Positions 6,356-15,601 of a DNA stretch of 43,338 nucleotides are shown piece by piece. Below the pieces are notes generated by a model, which worked only from the letters and a program-made list of their open reading frames with translations, did no database searches and was not told the origin of the DNA. Position 1 is the stretch's first letter; each line of letters starts with the position of its first letter. The stretch comes from Gammaproteobacteria bacterium (GTDB lineage: Bacteria; Pseudomonadota; Gammaproteobacteria; Pseudomonadales; Pseudohongiellaceae): NCBI GenBank assembly GCA_030654835.1, contig JAURWS010000010.1, forward strand, positions 1-43,338, written 5' to 3'. The translations under genes and the position numbers were made by a program.

Positions 6356-7069
6356 ATGCCTGCCAGTACACCCAATGTCGTTGATGAGCTGTTCGAGGCT
6401 CCAAAGCTGGAGAGACTCACTTCATCATCGTCCACGCACAAACCGCGCATCCTGCTGCTCTACGGATCGTTGCGCGAGCGCTCCTTCAGTCGCTTGCTGA
6501 CTCTGGAAGCCGAACGGCTGCTGCAGCGCATGGGGGCCGAGACCCGCGTGTTCGATCCCCATGGGCTGCCACTACCCGATGGCGCGACGATTGACCATCC
6601 GAAGGTGCAGGAGTTGCGTGAGCTGGTGCTGTGGTCCGAGGGGCAGGTGTGGACGAGCCCCGAGAGGCACGGCGCCATGAGTGCGGTGATGAAGGCGCAG
6701 ATCGACTGGATTCCACTGGCGCTTGGCGCACTGCGCCCGACCCAGGGTCGGACTCTGGCCGTGATGCAGGTGTGCGGAGGCTCGCAGAGTTTCAACACGG
6801 TGAATCAACTGCGGGTGCTCGGGCGTTGGATGCGTATGCTCACCATTCCTAACCAGTCCTCTGTGGCCAAAGCGTTTCAGGAATTCGACGAGAACGACCG
6901 CATGAAGCCCTCGCCCTATTACGACCGTGTGGTAGATGTAATGGAAGAACTGATCAAGTTTACACTGCTCACGCGCGATGTGTCCGACTACCTGACGGAT
7001 CGCTACAGTGAGCGCAAGGAGTCGGCCGAAGAGTTGAGCAAGCGCGTGTCTCTGCAGGCGGCCCTTTGA
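6356..7069 (+). CDS. arsH: ArsH, NADPH-dependent FMN reductase / organoarsenical oxidase
   Basis: 237 residues from the ATG at 6356, preceded by GAAGGAG; the longer open frame from 6197 is rejected because it overlaps arsR. Flavodoxin-like fold: the phosphate-binding loop [16 protein letters not shown] (residues 31-46) holds FMN. The downstream segments [24 protein letters not shown] and [28 protein letters not shown] are typical of ArsH. The family oxidises trivalent methyl- and aryl-arsenicals to less toxic pentavalent forms using NADPH, in the cytoplasm. It lies in the arsR operon and its TGA overlaps the start of the exporter gene (TTGA), so the two are translationally coupled. Confidence 0.93.
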   Translation: MPASTPNVVDELFEAPKLERLTSSSSTHKPRILLLYGSLRERSFSRLLTLEAERLLQRMGAETRVFDPHGLPLPDGATIDHPKVQELRELVLWSEGQVWTSPERHGAMSAVMKAQIDWIPLALGALRPTQGRTLAVMQVCGGSQSFNTVNQLRVLGRWMRMLTIPNQSSVAKAFQEFDENDRMKPSPYYDRVVDVMEELIKFTLLTRDVSDYLTDRYSERKESAEELSKRVSLQAAL

Positions 7070-8334
7070 GCAGCCAGCCGAATGCGGAGGCAGATGCAGA
7101 TCTAAAAGCGGGCGGGAGCCCTGATCTCAGACCCGACGCCAGACCACGCTGGGCAGTCGTCTGCGCGCTCGGCATCGTCCAGATTTTTGCCTGGGGTGGT
7201 TCGTTCTATCTGTTGACTGTCGTGGCCGCCCCCATTCTGGCCGATACCGGCTGGCCACTGCCCTGGATCATCGGCTCTTTGTCGGTTGGGCTTCTCGTGT
7301 CGGGGATTGTCTCTCCGCGAGTGGGCAACACCATAGATCGACGCGGAGGGCGCTTCGTGCTGGCCGTGTCCAGCCCGCTGCTAGCCGCAGGACTCGTGGT
7401 CGCTGGTCTCGCTCTCACGCTGCCTGTTTTCATCGCTGGCTGGGTCATCATCGGGATGGGGATGGGCGCGGGACTGTACGACGCCGCCTTTGCCACGCTC
7501 GGGCAGATCTATCGAGAGCGAGCACGCTCCGCCATCACCGGGCTGACCTTGTGGGCGGGATTCTCCAGCACTATCAGCTGGCCGCTCTCGGCCTGGTTCG
7601 CCGCGCATCTTGGCTGGCGTGGAGCATTCTTTGCCTATGCAGCGATTCAGTTGCTGATCTGTCTGCCGTTGATCCTGACGATGATTCCGCGTCACCTTCC
7701 CAGAGTCGAACTGCCCGGTGAGGCCATGACGGGGACGACATTTGTACTTTCGCCCCACGAACGGCGGCTTTTTCTGATTGTCTCCGGTGTCTTTGTGATG
7801 GCCGGCACCAGCTTCTCGATCCTGACCATTCATCTACTGACACTGCTGCAGACGCATGGCGTTTCGCTGGAGAATGCCGTGCTGCTGGGAACGTTGATTG
7901 GTCCCGCGCAGGTGGTCGGCAGAATAGTCGAGATGTCCAATCGTGGGCGTCATCATCCCTTGTGGACACTCACGTTTGCCGTTGTGCTGATCGCCGTCGG
8001 CATGACGCTGCTGGCCACGGGCTTTGCCATCATGGGCATAGCGATTGTGTTGTACGGCGCGGGCAATGGCGTGTTTTCCATCGCGCGGGGCACAGTGCCG
8101 CTTGTCCTTTTTGGGCCGGATCGTTACGCTCAGATCATGGGCCGACTCGCGCGCCCAACGTTGCTGGCGCAAGCATTGGCGCCGATGTTGGCAGCATGGT
8201 TGATGACGGTGGGAGGCGCTGATTTTCTTCTGCCGATAATAGCCGGACTGGCGATAGTGAATATGGCCATCGTCGGAGTACTGTGGAGGTTTCGCAATGG
8301 ACATCACTCTCTATCACAATCCCCAATGCAGTAA
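7066..8334 (+). CDS. Major facilitator superfamily exporter, arsenic-linked (ArsK/ArsJ-type candidate)
   Basis: 422 residues with about twelve hydrophobic segments and a polar N-terminal tail of about 25 residues. An MFS motif A-like loop is present after TM2 ([13 protein letters not shown]). The TTG start at 7066 overlaps the arsH stop, and there is no in-frame ATG before the first membrane segment. MFS proteins in ars operons export inorganic arsenite or organoarsenicals by proton antiport. No GAPDH gene, the usual partner of ArsJ, is present, which favours an ArsK-like role, but I cannot separate the two from sequence alone. Its 3' end contains the ribosome binding site and first codons of a former arsC. 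Confidence 0.8.
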   Translation: MSSQPNAEADADLKAGGSPDLRPDARPRWAVVCALGIVQIFAWGGSFYLLTVVAAPILADTGWPLPWIIGSLSVGLLVSGIVSPRVGNTIDRRGGRFVLAVSSPLLAAGLVVAGLALTLPVFIAGWVIIGMGMGAGLYDAAFATLGQIYRERARSAITGLTLWAGFSSTISWPLSAWFAAHLGWRGAFFAYAAIQLLICLPLILTMIPRHLPRVELPGEAMTGTTFVLSPHERRLFLIVSGVFVMAGTSFSILTIHLLTLLQTHGVSLENAVLLGTLIGPAQVVGRIVEMSNRGRHHPLWTLTFAVVLIAVGMTLLATGFAIMGIAIVLYGAGNGVFSIARGTVPLVLFGPDRYAQIMGRLARPTLLAQALAPMLAAWLMTVGGADFLLPIIAGLAIVNMAIVGVLWRFRNGHHSLSQSPMQ

Positions 8335-8335
8335 A
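8297..8335 (+). pseudogene. arsC: arsC stump: ribosome binding site plus first 13 codons of arsenate reductase
   Basis: [13 protein letters not shown] is the N-terminus of glutaredoxin-coupled ArsC, including the HNPxCS catalytic Cys loop. GGAGG at 8284-8288 provides its ribosome binding site inside the exporter gene. Immediately after the Lys codon the sequence becomes EFNSNFNQQ, unrelated to ArsC, and runs into the leader of the marR gene. The remaining roughly 100 codons of arsC are missing. The frame stays open to 8782, overlapping marR out of phase, but that part is not ArsC-like. Confidence 0.8.
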
Positions 8336-8369
8336 GAGTTCAATAGTAATTTCAATCAACAAGGCAATT

Positions 8370-8819
8370 ATGACGACCAAAACCGACTATCTACAGCTCG
8401 ACAAGCAGCTGTGTTTTCCGCTGTATGCGGCTTCCCGCCTGCTGACGAGGTTGTATCAGCCCTTGCTCGAACCGCTGGGGCTTACCTATCCGCAGTACAT
8501 CGTGCTGATGATCTTGTGGGAGGACGCGCCTTGCTCGGTCTCTCACATTGGAGGAAGGGCGCAGCTGGCGACCAACACGCTGACGCCATTGCTCAAGCGT
8601 TTGGAATTGCTGGGGATTCTGGAGCGCCAGCGGGCGGATCAGGACGAACGTGTCGTCAACGTGGTGCTCACGGCGAAAGGCAAGGCGCTACGCAACAAGT
8701 GTGCGTGCATCCCCGAGCAATTGTTCAAGCGCGCCGGGTATCCGCTGCAGGAAGGCATTCTGCTGAAGAAGCAGCTGGATGACTTTCTCGCGCATCTGCA
8801 GTCTGTGGTCGATCAATAG
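8370..8819 (+). CDS. MarR-family regulator, OhrR-like organic peroxide sensor
   Basis: 149 residues from the ATG at 8370 (AAGG seven bases upstream). The N-terminus KQLCFPLYAASRLLTRLYQPLL is characteristic of OhrR; C15 is at the peroxide-sensing position. The winged helix covers about residues 35-100 (YPQYIVLMILWED, SVSHIGGRAQLATNTLTPLLKRLELLGILERQRADQDERVVNVVLT). Two further Cys, C111 and C113, near the C-terminus could form the second half of a 2-Cys sensor. In the family, oxidation of the first Cys releases DNA and derepresses an ohr peroxidase gene. No ohr gene is in the window, so the target may be the cytochrome gene that follows or may lie elsewhere. The gene sits where arsC should be, and its leader replaces the arsC body. 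Confidence 0.8.
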   Translation: MTTKTDYLQLDKQLCFPLYAASRLLTRLYQPLLEPLGLTYPQYIVLMILWEDAPCSVSHIGGRAQLATNTLTPLLKRLELLGILERQRADQDERVVNVVLTAKGKALRNKCACIPEQLFKRAGYPLQEGILLKKQLDDFLAHLQSVVDQ

Positions 8820-8846
8820 CTTGCTTTAGTTTGCTGCGGATTACGG

Positions 8847-8858
8847 TATATCGATATA
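8847..8858. promoter_or_regulatory. Perfect 12-bp palindrome upstream of cytochrome gene
   Basis: TATATCGATATA lies between the marR stop and the promoter of the P460-like gene. It is a possible operator, for example for the adjacent MarR protein; it does not match the known OhrR consensus closely. Confidence 0.35.
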
Positions 8859-8873
8859 TACACAGAAAATTGA

Positions 8874-8903
8874 TTGAATTATTTATGTCGCACACGATAC
8901 AAT
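8874..8903 (+). promoter_or_regulatory. Sigma70-type promoter for the P460-like cytochrome gene
   Basis: TTGAAT, an 18-bp spacer, then TACAAT. The start codon follows 43 bp later with AAAAGGAA as ribosome binding site. Confidence 0.55.
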
Positions 8904-8946
8904 CGCACAAGGTAATCACTGCTCTATCTATTAAAAGGAATCCCAC

Positions 8947-9540
8947 ATGCCAGACTCTTCATTCAAGCCCTCGTCAAAACTCTCAGTAAAAGCACATTTT
9001 TTCCGCCTGCGTTTCGGTGCGGCACTCGGTGTCGCGGTTCTCACTCTCGGTCTGGGCGCGACTCAACTCAAGGCCGCGACAGAGCAGGCACTGCTGGCCG
9101 ATGAAACCAGCTTCGACTGCCTGACAACCATGACTGCAGTGCGTGGCTTCTTCGTTGACAACCTGCTGGGAAATCTCGACGCGACGCTCGCTGTCGCCAA
9201 TTCCGCCGACGGTGGGCTGTACCCGACGGGCTCCGTGGTGCAGCTGGTACCCACTGAGGTCATGGTAAAGCAGGCGCCCGGCACCAGTCCGGTGACCAAT
9301 GACTGGGAGTTCTTTGAACTGCAGGTCAGCGAGACTGGCTCAAGCATCGTGAGCCGAGGCTTCACCGATGTGATCAATCGCTTTGGTGGCAATTGCTTTG
9401 GATGCCATGTGAAGGCGGAGCCGAAGTGGGATTTCGTTTGTGAAACTGGTCATGGCTGTGACCCGCTCGCCTTCACGCGCGAAGTGATCGAGGGTGTTCA
9501 GAACAGCGATCCACGCTGCAAGGCTCCTGAGGAAGTGTAA
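8947..9540 (+). CDS. Periplasmic mono-haem cytochrome c, P460-like
   Basis: 197 residues. A long signal peptide (about residues 1-43, hydrophobic FGAALGVAVLTLGLGA, ending LKA) is followed by a domain with LYPTGSVVQLVPTEVMVKQAPGT, NDWEFFELQVSE, then FGGNCFGCHVKAEPKWDFVCETGHGC. CFGCH (150-154) is a haem c attachment site. The order dG-x-VV...MVK...W-x-FF...CxxCH resembles cytochrome P460-type proteins, which in some bacteria oxidise hydroxylamine or detoxify NO. The Lys that cross-links haem in true P460 might be K108, but I cannot confirm it. Four additional Cys near the C-terminus suggest disulfides. It has its own promoter and the next gene is 128 bp away. Confidence 0.6.
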   Translation: MPDSSFKPSSKLSVKAHFFRLRFGAALGVAVLTLGLGATQLKAATEQALLADETSFDCLTTMTAVRGFFVDNLLGNLDATLAVANSADGGLYPTGSVVQLVPTEVMVKQAPGTSPVTNDWEFFELQVSETGSSIVSRGFTDVINRFGGNCFGCHVKAEPKWDFVCETGHGCDPLAFTREVIEGVQNSDPRCKAPEEV

Positions 9541-9578
9541 GCGACAATGATTCTGGGGTGGAATCGGTACGGATTTTG

Positions 9579-9607
9579 TTGACGCTGCTGGCGAAAATAG
9601 CTAGTGT
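9579..9607 (+). promoter_or_regulatory. Sigma70-type promoter for the antiporter gene
   Basis: TTGACG, a 17-bp spacer, then TAGTGT, ending 61 bp before the ATG at 9669. Confidence 0.55.
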
Positions 9608-9668
9608 TCGGCAGGTTTTTACCCCGGTAATTGTCCGTCTAAACACTTTAACAAGAAGAATCGCTGCT

Positions 9669-11012
9669 ATGAATTACGCAAAAATTGTTGGTCTGTTTGT
9701 TGGTGCCTTCCTGCTGAATATGGTTGCCCCTCAATTACTGGAGCATCTTGCTCACCTGCCCGGAGCCGAGGCGGCCATTGCCCAGACTCTCTGGTGTATG
9801 GGGTTGTTCCTCGTGTTTGGCTGGGCTTGCAGCAAACTGGCTGAAGGCACTGTATTCCCCAATTTCACGCTGCAGTTGCTGGTCGGCATCATTCTTCACG
9901 ATGCGCTGGCTCCGATAGCGCCGCAGATCATGATTCCAGTGGTGGTGTGTACCGCACTGGCTGCCATCATCCTCAAGGGTGGTGGTGACGAAGTTGAAAG
10001 GCTGGACTTCGTCAAGATCGCTTACCCTGTGATCCTGTTGGCTGTGATCGGCTATCTGATCACCTTCTTCGTGATGTTCCCGCTGATGTTGTTGGTGGGG
10101 CTGGACGGCAAGACCGCCGCTCTGCTCGCCGCCATCATTGGTTCGACAGATCCGGCCGCTTTGATCCCGACCCTCAAGAAGGTAGTCTTCCAGGAGCGTT
10201 ACAAGCGTCTTGCCGGCATGTCCATCGCTGAAAGTGCGGTGAATGATGCCGTCGGCGCAATCTTCGTGGGTGCGGTGTCGGTCATGATCCTGGCCGGAAC
10301 CTCGGTCGATACGACAGCCTCATTGACTGTCGGGCTGGCCAGCGCCGAGAACATGTTGAACCTCGGTCATCAGTTCCTGTTCGGAACGATTGCCGGCTTC
10401 ATCGGTTGGGCGGGGATGTATAGCTATGAGAGATATAAGTCCACGCATCACAAAAATACTGGTGAGAGTGAGGCAGCCTACGATTTCGCGATTGTGCTGG
10501 CCGTTCCACTGGTGACCTTCTTGTTGGCGCAGTCCATTCACGGTAATGGCTTCCTCGCCGCCTTCATCGCAGGCCTGCTCGCCAACTACAACCACAACAA
10601 TCACGCCTTCCAGAAGACGCTGCACACCATGGAGATCAAGATCGAGAGTATCTCCAAGCCGATCATCTTCATGATGGTGGGTCCCTTCGTGTCGCTGGGC
10701 GATCTGGCGGATACAGCGGTCATGGGCTTCCTGATTTCTTTGTTGTTCATGGTTGTTGCAAGGCCGGTTGCTGTGTTGGCCTCGCTGCTGCCGACCAACT
10801 TCAACATGAAGGAAAAGCTGTTCCTGACAGTGGTGCGTGAGACTGGGGTAATTCCCGTGTCGCTGGCGGTGATTACTGTGGCACAGTTCCCGGAACTGAC
10901 ATTGCTCATGCCGCTGACCGCATGGGTGGTCATCTGGACTCTCACCATTTTGCCGGCGATTACACCCTGGTGGGCGAAGAAGCTGGCAATTGTGGAAGCA
11001 CAACCCGCCTGA
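9669..11012 (+). CDS. CPA1-type monovalent cation:proton antiporter
   Basis: 447 residues from the ATG at 9669 (MNYAKIVGLFVG); the frame runs open upstream to 9558, but that part lacks membrane character and covers the promoter. About twelve to thirteen hydrophobic segments are present. The family core is visible: IIGSTDPAALIPTLKK in place of the usual TDPV motif, and MSIAESAVNDAVGAIFVGA, where the conserved E-S-x-x-N-D carries the ion-binding Asn-Asp pair. The inner-membrane protein would exchange Na+ or K+ for protons. The C-terminal cytoplasmic tail is very short and no RCK/TrkA-N domain is attached. A uspA gene follows at 73 bp and is probably co-transcribed, a frequent pairing in bacteria. 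Confidence 0.88.
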   Translation: MNYAKIVGLFVGAFLLNMVAPQLLEHLAHLPGAEAAIAQTLWCMGLFLVFGWACSKLAEGTVFPNFTLQLLVGIILHDALAPIAPQIMIPVVVCTALAAIILKGGGDEVERLDFVKIAYPVILLAVIGYLITFFVMFPLMLLVGLDGKTAALLAAIIGSTDPAALIPTLKKVVFQERYKRLAGMSIAESAVNDAVGAIFVGAVSVMILAGTSVDTTASLTVGLASAENMLNLGHQFLFGTIAGFIGWAGMYSYERYKSTHHKNTGESEAAYDFAIVLAVPLVTFLLAQSIHGNGFLAAFIAGLLANYNHNNHAFQKTLHTMEIKIESISKPIIFMMVGPFVSLGDLADTAVMGFLISLLFMVVARPVAVLASLLPTNFNMKEKLFLTVVRETGVIPVSLAVITVAQFPELTLLMPLTAWVVIWTLTILPAITPWWAKKLAIVEAQPA

Positions 11013-11085
11013 CGTCGGGACCTTAACCTCGGAACCCTGGCGGTATGTAAATCAATTACTTCAACTGCATCAAAAGGAGAGTTGC

Positions 11086-11526
11086 ATGAGTCACTACAAG
11101 AATGTGCTGGTTGCTATCGATGGGTCGGACGAGTCCGTCAAGATTGTGCAGAAGGCGCTGGATCTGATCGCTGGCAGTGGTGCGAAGTTGAGTGTGGCAC
11201 TGGTGTTCGAGACACTGGTTGGCAACTATTCCTACGAATTGAACATGGGTGATTTCCAGAAGGTCCAGCACGAGTTTCAGGAGCAGGTGAGCAAGCACGC
11301 GCGCGAGATGCTGAAGTCGAAATTCCCCTCCATCGCAGCGGCCGATGTGCACTTCCTGCGGGGTAAGGCGGGCAATGAGATCAAGCGGCTGGCAGCGTCC
11401 CTGAAGACAGATCTGGTCGTGATCGGCAGCCACGGCCAGGGGGCGGTGAGTGCGGCGGTGCTGGGCTCGACGGCCAACAGTGTGCTGCACGGGATTCACT
11501 GCGACGTGTACACCGTGCGGGTCTGA
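11086..11526 (+). CDS. Universal stress protein, UspA family
   Basis: 146 residues from the ATG at 11086, preceded by a strong AAAAGGAGA. A single Usp domain: first strand NVLVAIDGSDESVKIVQKAL with the nucleotide-contacting Asp, and the C-terminal ATP-binding signature VVIGSHGQGAVSAAVLGSTANSVLHGIHCDVYTVR (the G-x2-G-x9-G-S pattern). It is therefore of the ATP-binding type. These cytoplasmic dimers accumulate in stress, starvation or hypoxia; here it follows the antiporter gene and may regulate it. It is convergent with the Tll0287-like gene, 40 bp apart. Confidence 0.93.
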   Translation: MSHYKNVLVAIDGSDESVKIVQKALDLIAGSGAKLSVALVFETLVGNYSYELNMGDFQKVQHEFQEQVSKHAREMLKSKFPSIAAADVHFLRGKAGNEIKRLAASLKTDLVVIGSHGQGAVSAAVLGSTANSVLHGIHCDVYTVRV

Positions 11527-11566
11527 GATCAGCAGAGCCGTACTCCTCCTCCGCATTGAGCGAAAT

Positions 11567-12226
11567 CTATGGCATGGACTTGCGCAGGCTGATTGCCCCG
11601 CGTATTTGTCCGGCCGTGTAGCCTGTAGCCATGTCATCGGGATAATGCCGCAGCAGCGCGCTGCGCACGTCTTCTGCAATGTCGGTGCCATGGCAGGTCA
11701 GGCACAGAGGGGCTGCGGGTTGTGCCTGCATGTAACGAAACTCTCCCGCGACTATTTCCGCCAGATTGATGTCCGCGCCCTGTTCTCCGCCGCGTTGCCG
11801 CTGATCAAACAGATTCAATCCCATAGTTTCCCAGAAATCCGGTTTCGCTATGTTGCTGTTGCGGGCCTTGAGGCTGACGCGGCGTATATTCCAGCCGGTG
11901 TCGGCACTGAGCTTCGCGGCAATGGCCGGAGCCTCGACTGCACACACCTCAATGGCATTGAGCGGACCACCGGCGGCCATGGCCAACTGCAGCGTGGGCA
12001 GCAGTGTGCCGACGAACTGCTGAGTAATCGCTGCGGCCTCGTTGGTCAAGTCGGTGGGCACCACCATCGGCATGGTCATAGGCGTGCCGGGCGGATAGGG
12101 GTTGGGGACTGAGGTATCAGAGGGATCGTCGGTAGACTGTGCCAGAAGTTGCGCAGTTGGCAGCAGACCCGCAAGCAGGCCGACAGTGGCCAGTGCTCCG
12201 AGAGTGGTTTTCAGTAGTCCTGTCAT
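11567..12226 (-). CDS. Tll0287-like (DUF3365) periplasmic haem c protein
   Basis: 219 residues. Signal peptide in residues 1-30 (LGALATVGLLAGLLPTAQLLAQ), then a Pro/Ser/Thr-rich linker (31-58) and a Tll0287-like domain. Features are AIEVCAVEAPAIAAKLSADTGWNIRRVSLKARN (a segment typical of the domain), FWETMGLNLFDQ, and APLCLTCHG with CLTCH at 175-179 for covalent haem. Such PAS-like haem domains are found alone or as sensor parts of kinases and are thought to sense redox state or gas ligands. Here it is free in the periplasm with no kinase attached. It is divergent from the large operon starting at 12420. Confidence 0.75.
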   Translation of the reverse strand: MTGLLKTTLGALATVGLLAGLLPTAQLLAQSTDDPSDTSVPNPYPPGTPMTMPMVVPTDLTNEAAAITQQFVGTLLPTLQLAMAAGGPLNAIEVCAVEAPAIAAKLSADTGWNIRRVSLKARNSNIAKPDFWETMGLNLFDQRQRGGEQGADINLAEIVAGEFRYMQAQPAAPLCLTCHGTDIAEDVRSALLRHYPDDMATGYTAGQIRGAISLRKSMP

Positions 12227-12419
12227 GGATTGAGTCCTGTCTGCAAGGGAGCTGATAATGGCCGCATGATAGCGCCGTCGCCATGGCGGCGGGTAGACAT
12301 TTCTGTTGCTGTCGAGGTGCCCGCGCGGTTGGTGGCGCGCGCTAACAGGAGTAACATCCGAACGACATCAACAGCGCACGAAGTCGGAAAAAGTCGCCAA
12401 ATCCTGACAGGAGTCATGT

Positions 12420-13187
12420 GTGGTTTTATCCCATCCACAGCCGCTCACGCGAGACACCGTCGCCGAATCTCCCGTGGTTCTGCGCGCGCGCGGACTGAGC
12501 AAGGTTTACTCCATGGGCGAGGTGAGTGTGCATGCACTCAAGGACGTTGACCTGGCGCTGCATCAAGGGGAGCTGCTGGTGTTGCTCGGTGCCTCTGGCA
12601 GCGGCAAGTCGACACTTCTGAATATCCTCGGTGGGCTCGATGTTGCCACCAGCGGCGGTCTCTGGTTCACGGGCCCGGGTGGTGAGGAGCATGACCTCAG
12701 CCATGCCAACCAGGCTGAGTTGACGATGTACCGGCGTGAACACGTGGGTTTCGTTTTTCAGTTCTACAATCTCATTCCCAGCCTGACGGCGCGCGAGAAC
12801 GTGGCGCTCGTGACTGACATCGCCCGCTCACCGATGCGGCCGGAGGATGCGCTCGAACTCGTGGGCCTGGGGCCGCGCATGGATCATTTCCCGGCCCAGC
12901 TTTCCGGCGGCGAACAGCAACGGGTTGCCATCGCCCGCGCCATCGCCAAGCGTCCGCATATTCTGCTGTGTGACGAGCCCACTGGTGCGCTTGATGCCGC
13001 CACTGGGCGCCTGGTGCTCTCGGTGCTGGAGCGTGTCAATCGCGAGACCGGCACCTCCATGGCGATCATCACCCACAATGCGGCCATTGGTTCCATGGGT
13101 GATACCGTAGTGCACATGAGCAGCGGCGAGATCGTCACGCGCGAGCACAACGCACAACGTGCCAACGTGGAGGCTGTGCAGTGGTAG
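12420..13187 (+). CDS. ABC transporter ATP-binding protein (LolD/MacB-type)
   Basis: 255 residues from a GTG at 12420, with CAGGAG just upstream. Complete ABC signature set: Walker [10 protein letters not shown] (about 57-65), Q-loop [10 protein letters not shown], signature LSGGEQQR (161-168), Walker [13 protein letters not shown] (181-192) and H-loop IITHN. This is the MacB/LolD class, which works with FtsX-like permeases and usually does not pump through the membrane but transmits force to periplasmic partners. It is the first gene of a seven-gene operon. Its end overlaps the permease start by 7 bp, and the membrane-fusion gene follows, so the three form one tripartite export system. Substrate is unknown. 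Confidence 0.92.
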   Translation: MVLSHPQPLTRDTVAESPVVLRARGLSKVYSMGEVSVHALKDVDLALHQGELLVLLGASGSGKSTLLNILGGLDVATSGGLWFTGPGGEEHDLSHANQAELTMYRREHVGFVFQFYNLIPSLTARENVALVTDIARSPMRPEDALELVGLGPRMDHFPAQLSGGEQQRVAIARAIAKRPHILLCDEPTGALDAATGRLVLSVLERVNRETGTSMAIITHNAAIGSMGDTVVHMSSGEIVTREHNAQRANVEAVQW

Positions 13188-15601
13188 AGAACCCCGGCGT
13201 CTCCTCTCTTGCTGCCTCCCTCGATGCAAGACTCAGCTGGAGTTCACTGAGCCGCAAACTGTTGCGGGAGTGCTGGCACCTCAAGGGACAGCTGCTGTCG
13301 ATTGCGCTGGTGGTGGCGACCGGCATCATGACCGTTGTGACCATGCGCGGCAGTTATGAAGCACTGGTCGACGCGCAGCAGCGCTACTACAACGAGACGC
13401 GCTTTGCGGATGTCTGGACCTCGCTGCGTCGTGCCCCGGAATCCCTGCGTGAACAGATCGAGGCCATTCCCGGCGTGACACTTGCGGACACGCGGGTGAG
13501 CTTTCTGGCCACTCTCGATCTGGAGGGGCTGGATGCACCGGCGCAGGGGCGCTTCGTGTCCATCCCCGAGAATGGCCGCCCCGTGCTCAACGACATCCTG
13601 CTCACCCAGGGCCGCTATGTTGAGGCGGGCGCGCCGGATGAGGTCATCATCAGCGAGAACTTTGCGCTGGCGCGCGGCCTCAGCCCCGGCGACAGTCTGC
13701 GCGCCATCATCAACGGGCGCGCACGCGAGCTGGAAATTGTCGGCGTGGCCATCTCTCCCGAGCATACCTATTCTGTGCCTCCTGGCTCGCTGATTCCCGA
13801 GGACGATCGTTATGGTGTCCTGTGGATGGGGCGGCGGGCGCTGGGTCCTGCCTACGACATGGAGGGCGCCTTCAACGAAGCCTTCGTGAAACTCAGCCCG
13901 GGCGCCAACGAGCTGGCGGTGATCGCCAGCCTCAATACCTTGCTGACGCCCTATGGTGGCTTCGGCGCCTATGCACGTCGCGATCAATCTTCGCACCTCA
14001 TGCTGCAGGGCGAGCTGGATCAGAATCGCGCGATGGGCACGGTAATTCCCGCTATCTTTCTGGCGGTGGCGGTGTTCCTGTTGCACTTGGTGCTCGGACG
14101 CTTGATCACCACTCAACGCGGCGAGATTGCCGTGCTCAAGGCCTTCGGCTATCGCGACTGGGAGGTCGGTCGGCATTTCCTGATGTTCGCCGTGGTGGCT
14201 ATGTTGTTTGGTGCGCTCATCGGCACGGTGGGTGGGCTGCTGTTGGGGGATGCCTACATCGGCGTGTACCGGCAGTATTTCGATTTGCCCAACCTTGAAT
14301 ACCGACTCAGTCCGCTGCTGCTGGGGATAGCCCTGCTGGTCAGCCTCGCCGGGGCCTTCAGCGGAGCGCTGAGTGCCGTGCGCAAGGCGGTGCGGTTGCC
14401 ACCCGCAGAGGCCATGCGGCCGGAACCGCCCGCTCGTTTCACTCCCGGGGCGCTGGAGCGGCTCGGCATCGGCAGGCTGCTGCCATCCTCGGGCCGCATG
14501 ATCCTGCGCAATCTCGAGCGCAAACCCCTGCAGGCGCTGTTCTCGTCTCTCGGTGTCGCCTTCTCCGTGGCGATTCTGGTGGTCGGGCTGTTCATGTTCG
14601 ATTCGATCAGCTATCTGCTGGAGGTGCAATTTCGGCAGACGCAGCGGGAAGACCTGACGGTCTCCTTTCTGCAGAATCTGCCCGGCGCTGCGCGTCACGA
14701 TCTCGCCCGGCTGGATGGCGTCACTCGCGTGGAAACCTATCGGATGGCGCCTGCCCGCCTGCGTTTCGAACACTGGAGCCGCGAGACGGTAATTCAGGGC
14801 ATGGAGGAGGATGGTCAGCTGCGGCGCATCATCACCGCCGATGGTGGGGTGCAGCCCTTGCCCGCCGACGGTCTGGTGCTGAGTCTGGTGCTGGCGCAAC
14901 GGCTACGGGTAAAGGTCGGCGACACCCTGACGGTGGAGATGCTGGAAGGGCGAAGGCAGACCACCTCGGTGCAGATCGCGGGCATCGTGGATGACCTGCT
15001 GGGGGTCTCAGCCTACATGAACATGCAGGCGCTGCAGCGCCTGACCGGCGAGGTTGACGTGATCTCCGGCGCCTATCTGAGCGTGGAGGAATCGGAGCGC
15101 TCAAACTTGTACAGTGAACTCAAGCTGGCACCTGCAGTGGCCGGGGTCGTCTCACCGGCCTCCATGCTGGCATCGTTCGAAGAACAGTTGGCGCAGAATA
15201 TCTACATCTCCGTCGGCTTTCTGGTCGGTTTTGCGAGCGTGATTGCCGTCGGGGTCATCTACAATGGTGCCCGCATTGGGTTGTCCGAGCGCGGTCGCGA
15301 ACTTGCCAGCCTGCGCGTCATGGGCTTTCGGCGCGGCGAGGTGGCGGTCCTGTTGCTGGGCGAGCAGGCAGTGATTACGTTGCTGGCGATTCCGCTGGGG
15401 TGGATCATCGGTTACTTCATGGGCCTGCTGATGGTGCAGGCATTGCAGACGGACACGTTCCGCGTGCCATTTGTGATCTCGCCACGAACCTATATGCTGG
15501 CTGCAATGATTACCTTGCTGGCCGCAGCTGGCAGTGCGCTGGCGGTGCGCCGCCGCCTCGATGCGATCGATCTGGTCAGTATCTTGAAAACGCGTGAATG
15601 A
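13181..15601 (+). CDS. ABC transporter permease with two FtsX domains
   Basis: 806 residues from a GTG at 13181. Topology: a cytoplasmic N-terminus and TM1 ([16 protein letters not shown]), a large periplasmic MacB-PCD-like domain (about 60-270), three membrane segments with FtsX motif ([17 protein letters not shown] to [16 protein letters not shown]), then a second copy of the same layout (TM about 450-470, periplasmic domain, three final TMs about 665-800). This duplicated build is the long FtsX-permease type. The neighbouring ATPase and membrane-fusion protein make an efflux or lipoprotein/lipid-release role likely. The stop overlaps the next start. Confidence 0.9.
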   Translation: MVENPGVSSLAASLDARLSWSSLSRKLLRECWHLKGQLLSIALVVATGIMTVVTMRGSYEALVDAQQRYYNETRFADVWTSLRRAPESLREQIEAIPGVTLADTRVSFLATLDLEGLDAPAQGRFVSIPENGRPVLNDILLTQGRYVEAGAPDEVIISENFALARGLSPGDSLRAIINGRARELEIVGVAISPEHTYSVPPGSLIPEDDRYGVLWMGRRALGPAYDMEGAFNEAFVKLSPGANELAVIASLNTLLTPYGGFGAYARRDQSSHLMLQGELDQNRAMGTVIPAIFLAVAVFLLHLVLGRLITTQRGEIAVLKAFGYRDWEVGRHFLMFAVVAMLFGALIGTVGGLLLGDAYIGVYRQYFDLPNLEYRLSPLLLGIALLVSLAGAFSGALSAVRKAVRLPPAEAMRPEPPARFTPGALERLGIGRLLPSSGRMILRNLERKPLQALFSSLGVAFSVAILVVGLFMFDSISYLLEVQFRQTQREDLTVSFLQNLPGAARHDLARLDGVTRVETYRMAPARLRFEHWSRETVIQGMEEDGQLRRIITADGGVQPLPADGLVLSLVLAQRLRVKVGDTLTVEMLEGRRQTTSVQIAGIVDDLLGVSAYMNMQALQRLTGEVDVISGAYLSVEESERSNLYSELKLAPAVAGVVSPASMLASFEEQLAQNIYISVGFLVGFASVIAVGVIYNGARIGLSERGRELASLRVMGFRRGEVAVLLLGEQAVITLLAIPLGWIIGYFMGLLMVQALQTDTFRVPFVISPRTYMLAAMITLLAAAGSALAVRRRLDAIDLVSILKTRE

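Noticed and set aside
8297-8782. 161-codon frame starting with the ArsC N-terminus
   Set aside because: Only the first 13 codons are ArsC-like. The rest is the out-of-phase frame of the marR gene.
13244-14899. 551-codon open frame on the minus strand
   Set aside because: Lies fully antisense to the FtsX permease gene. It is rich in Gln, His and Arg, as expected from the reverse strand of GC-rich coding DNA, and has no domain.
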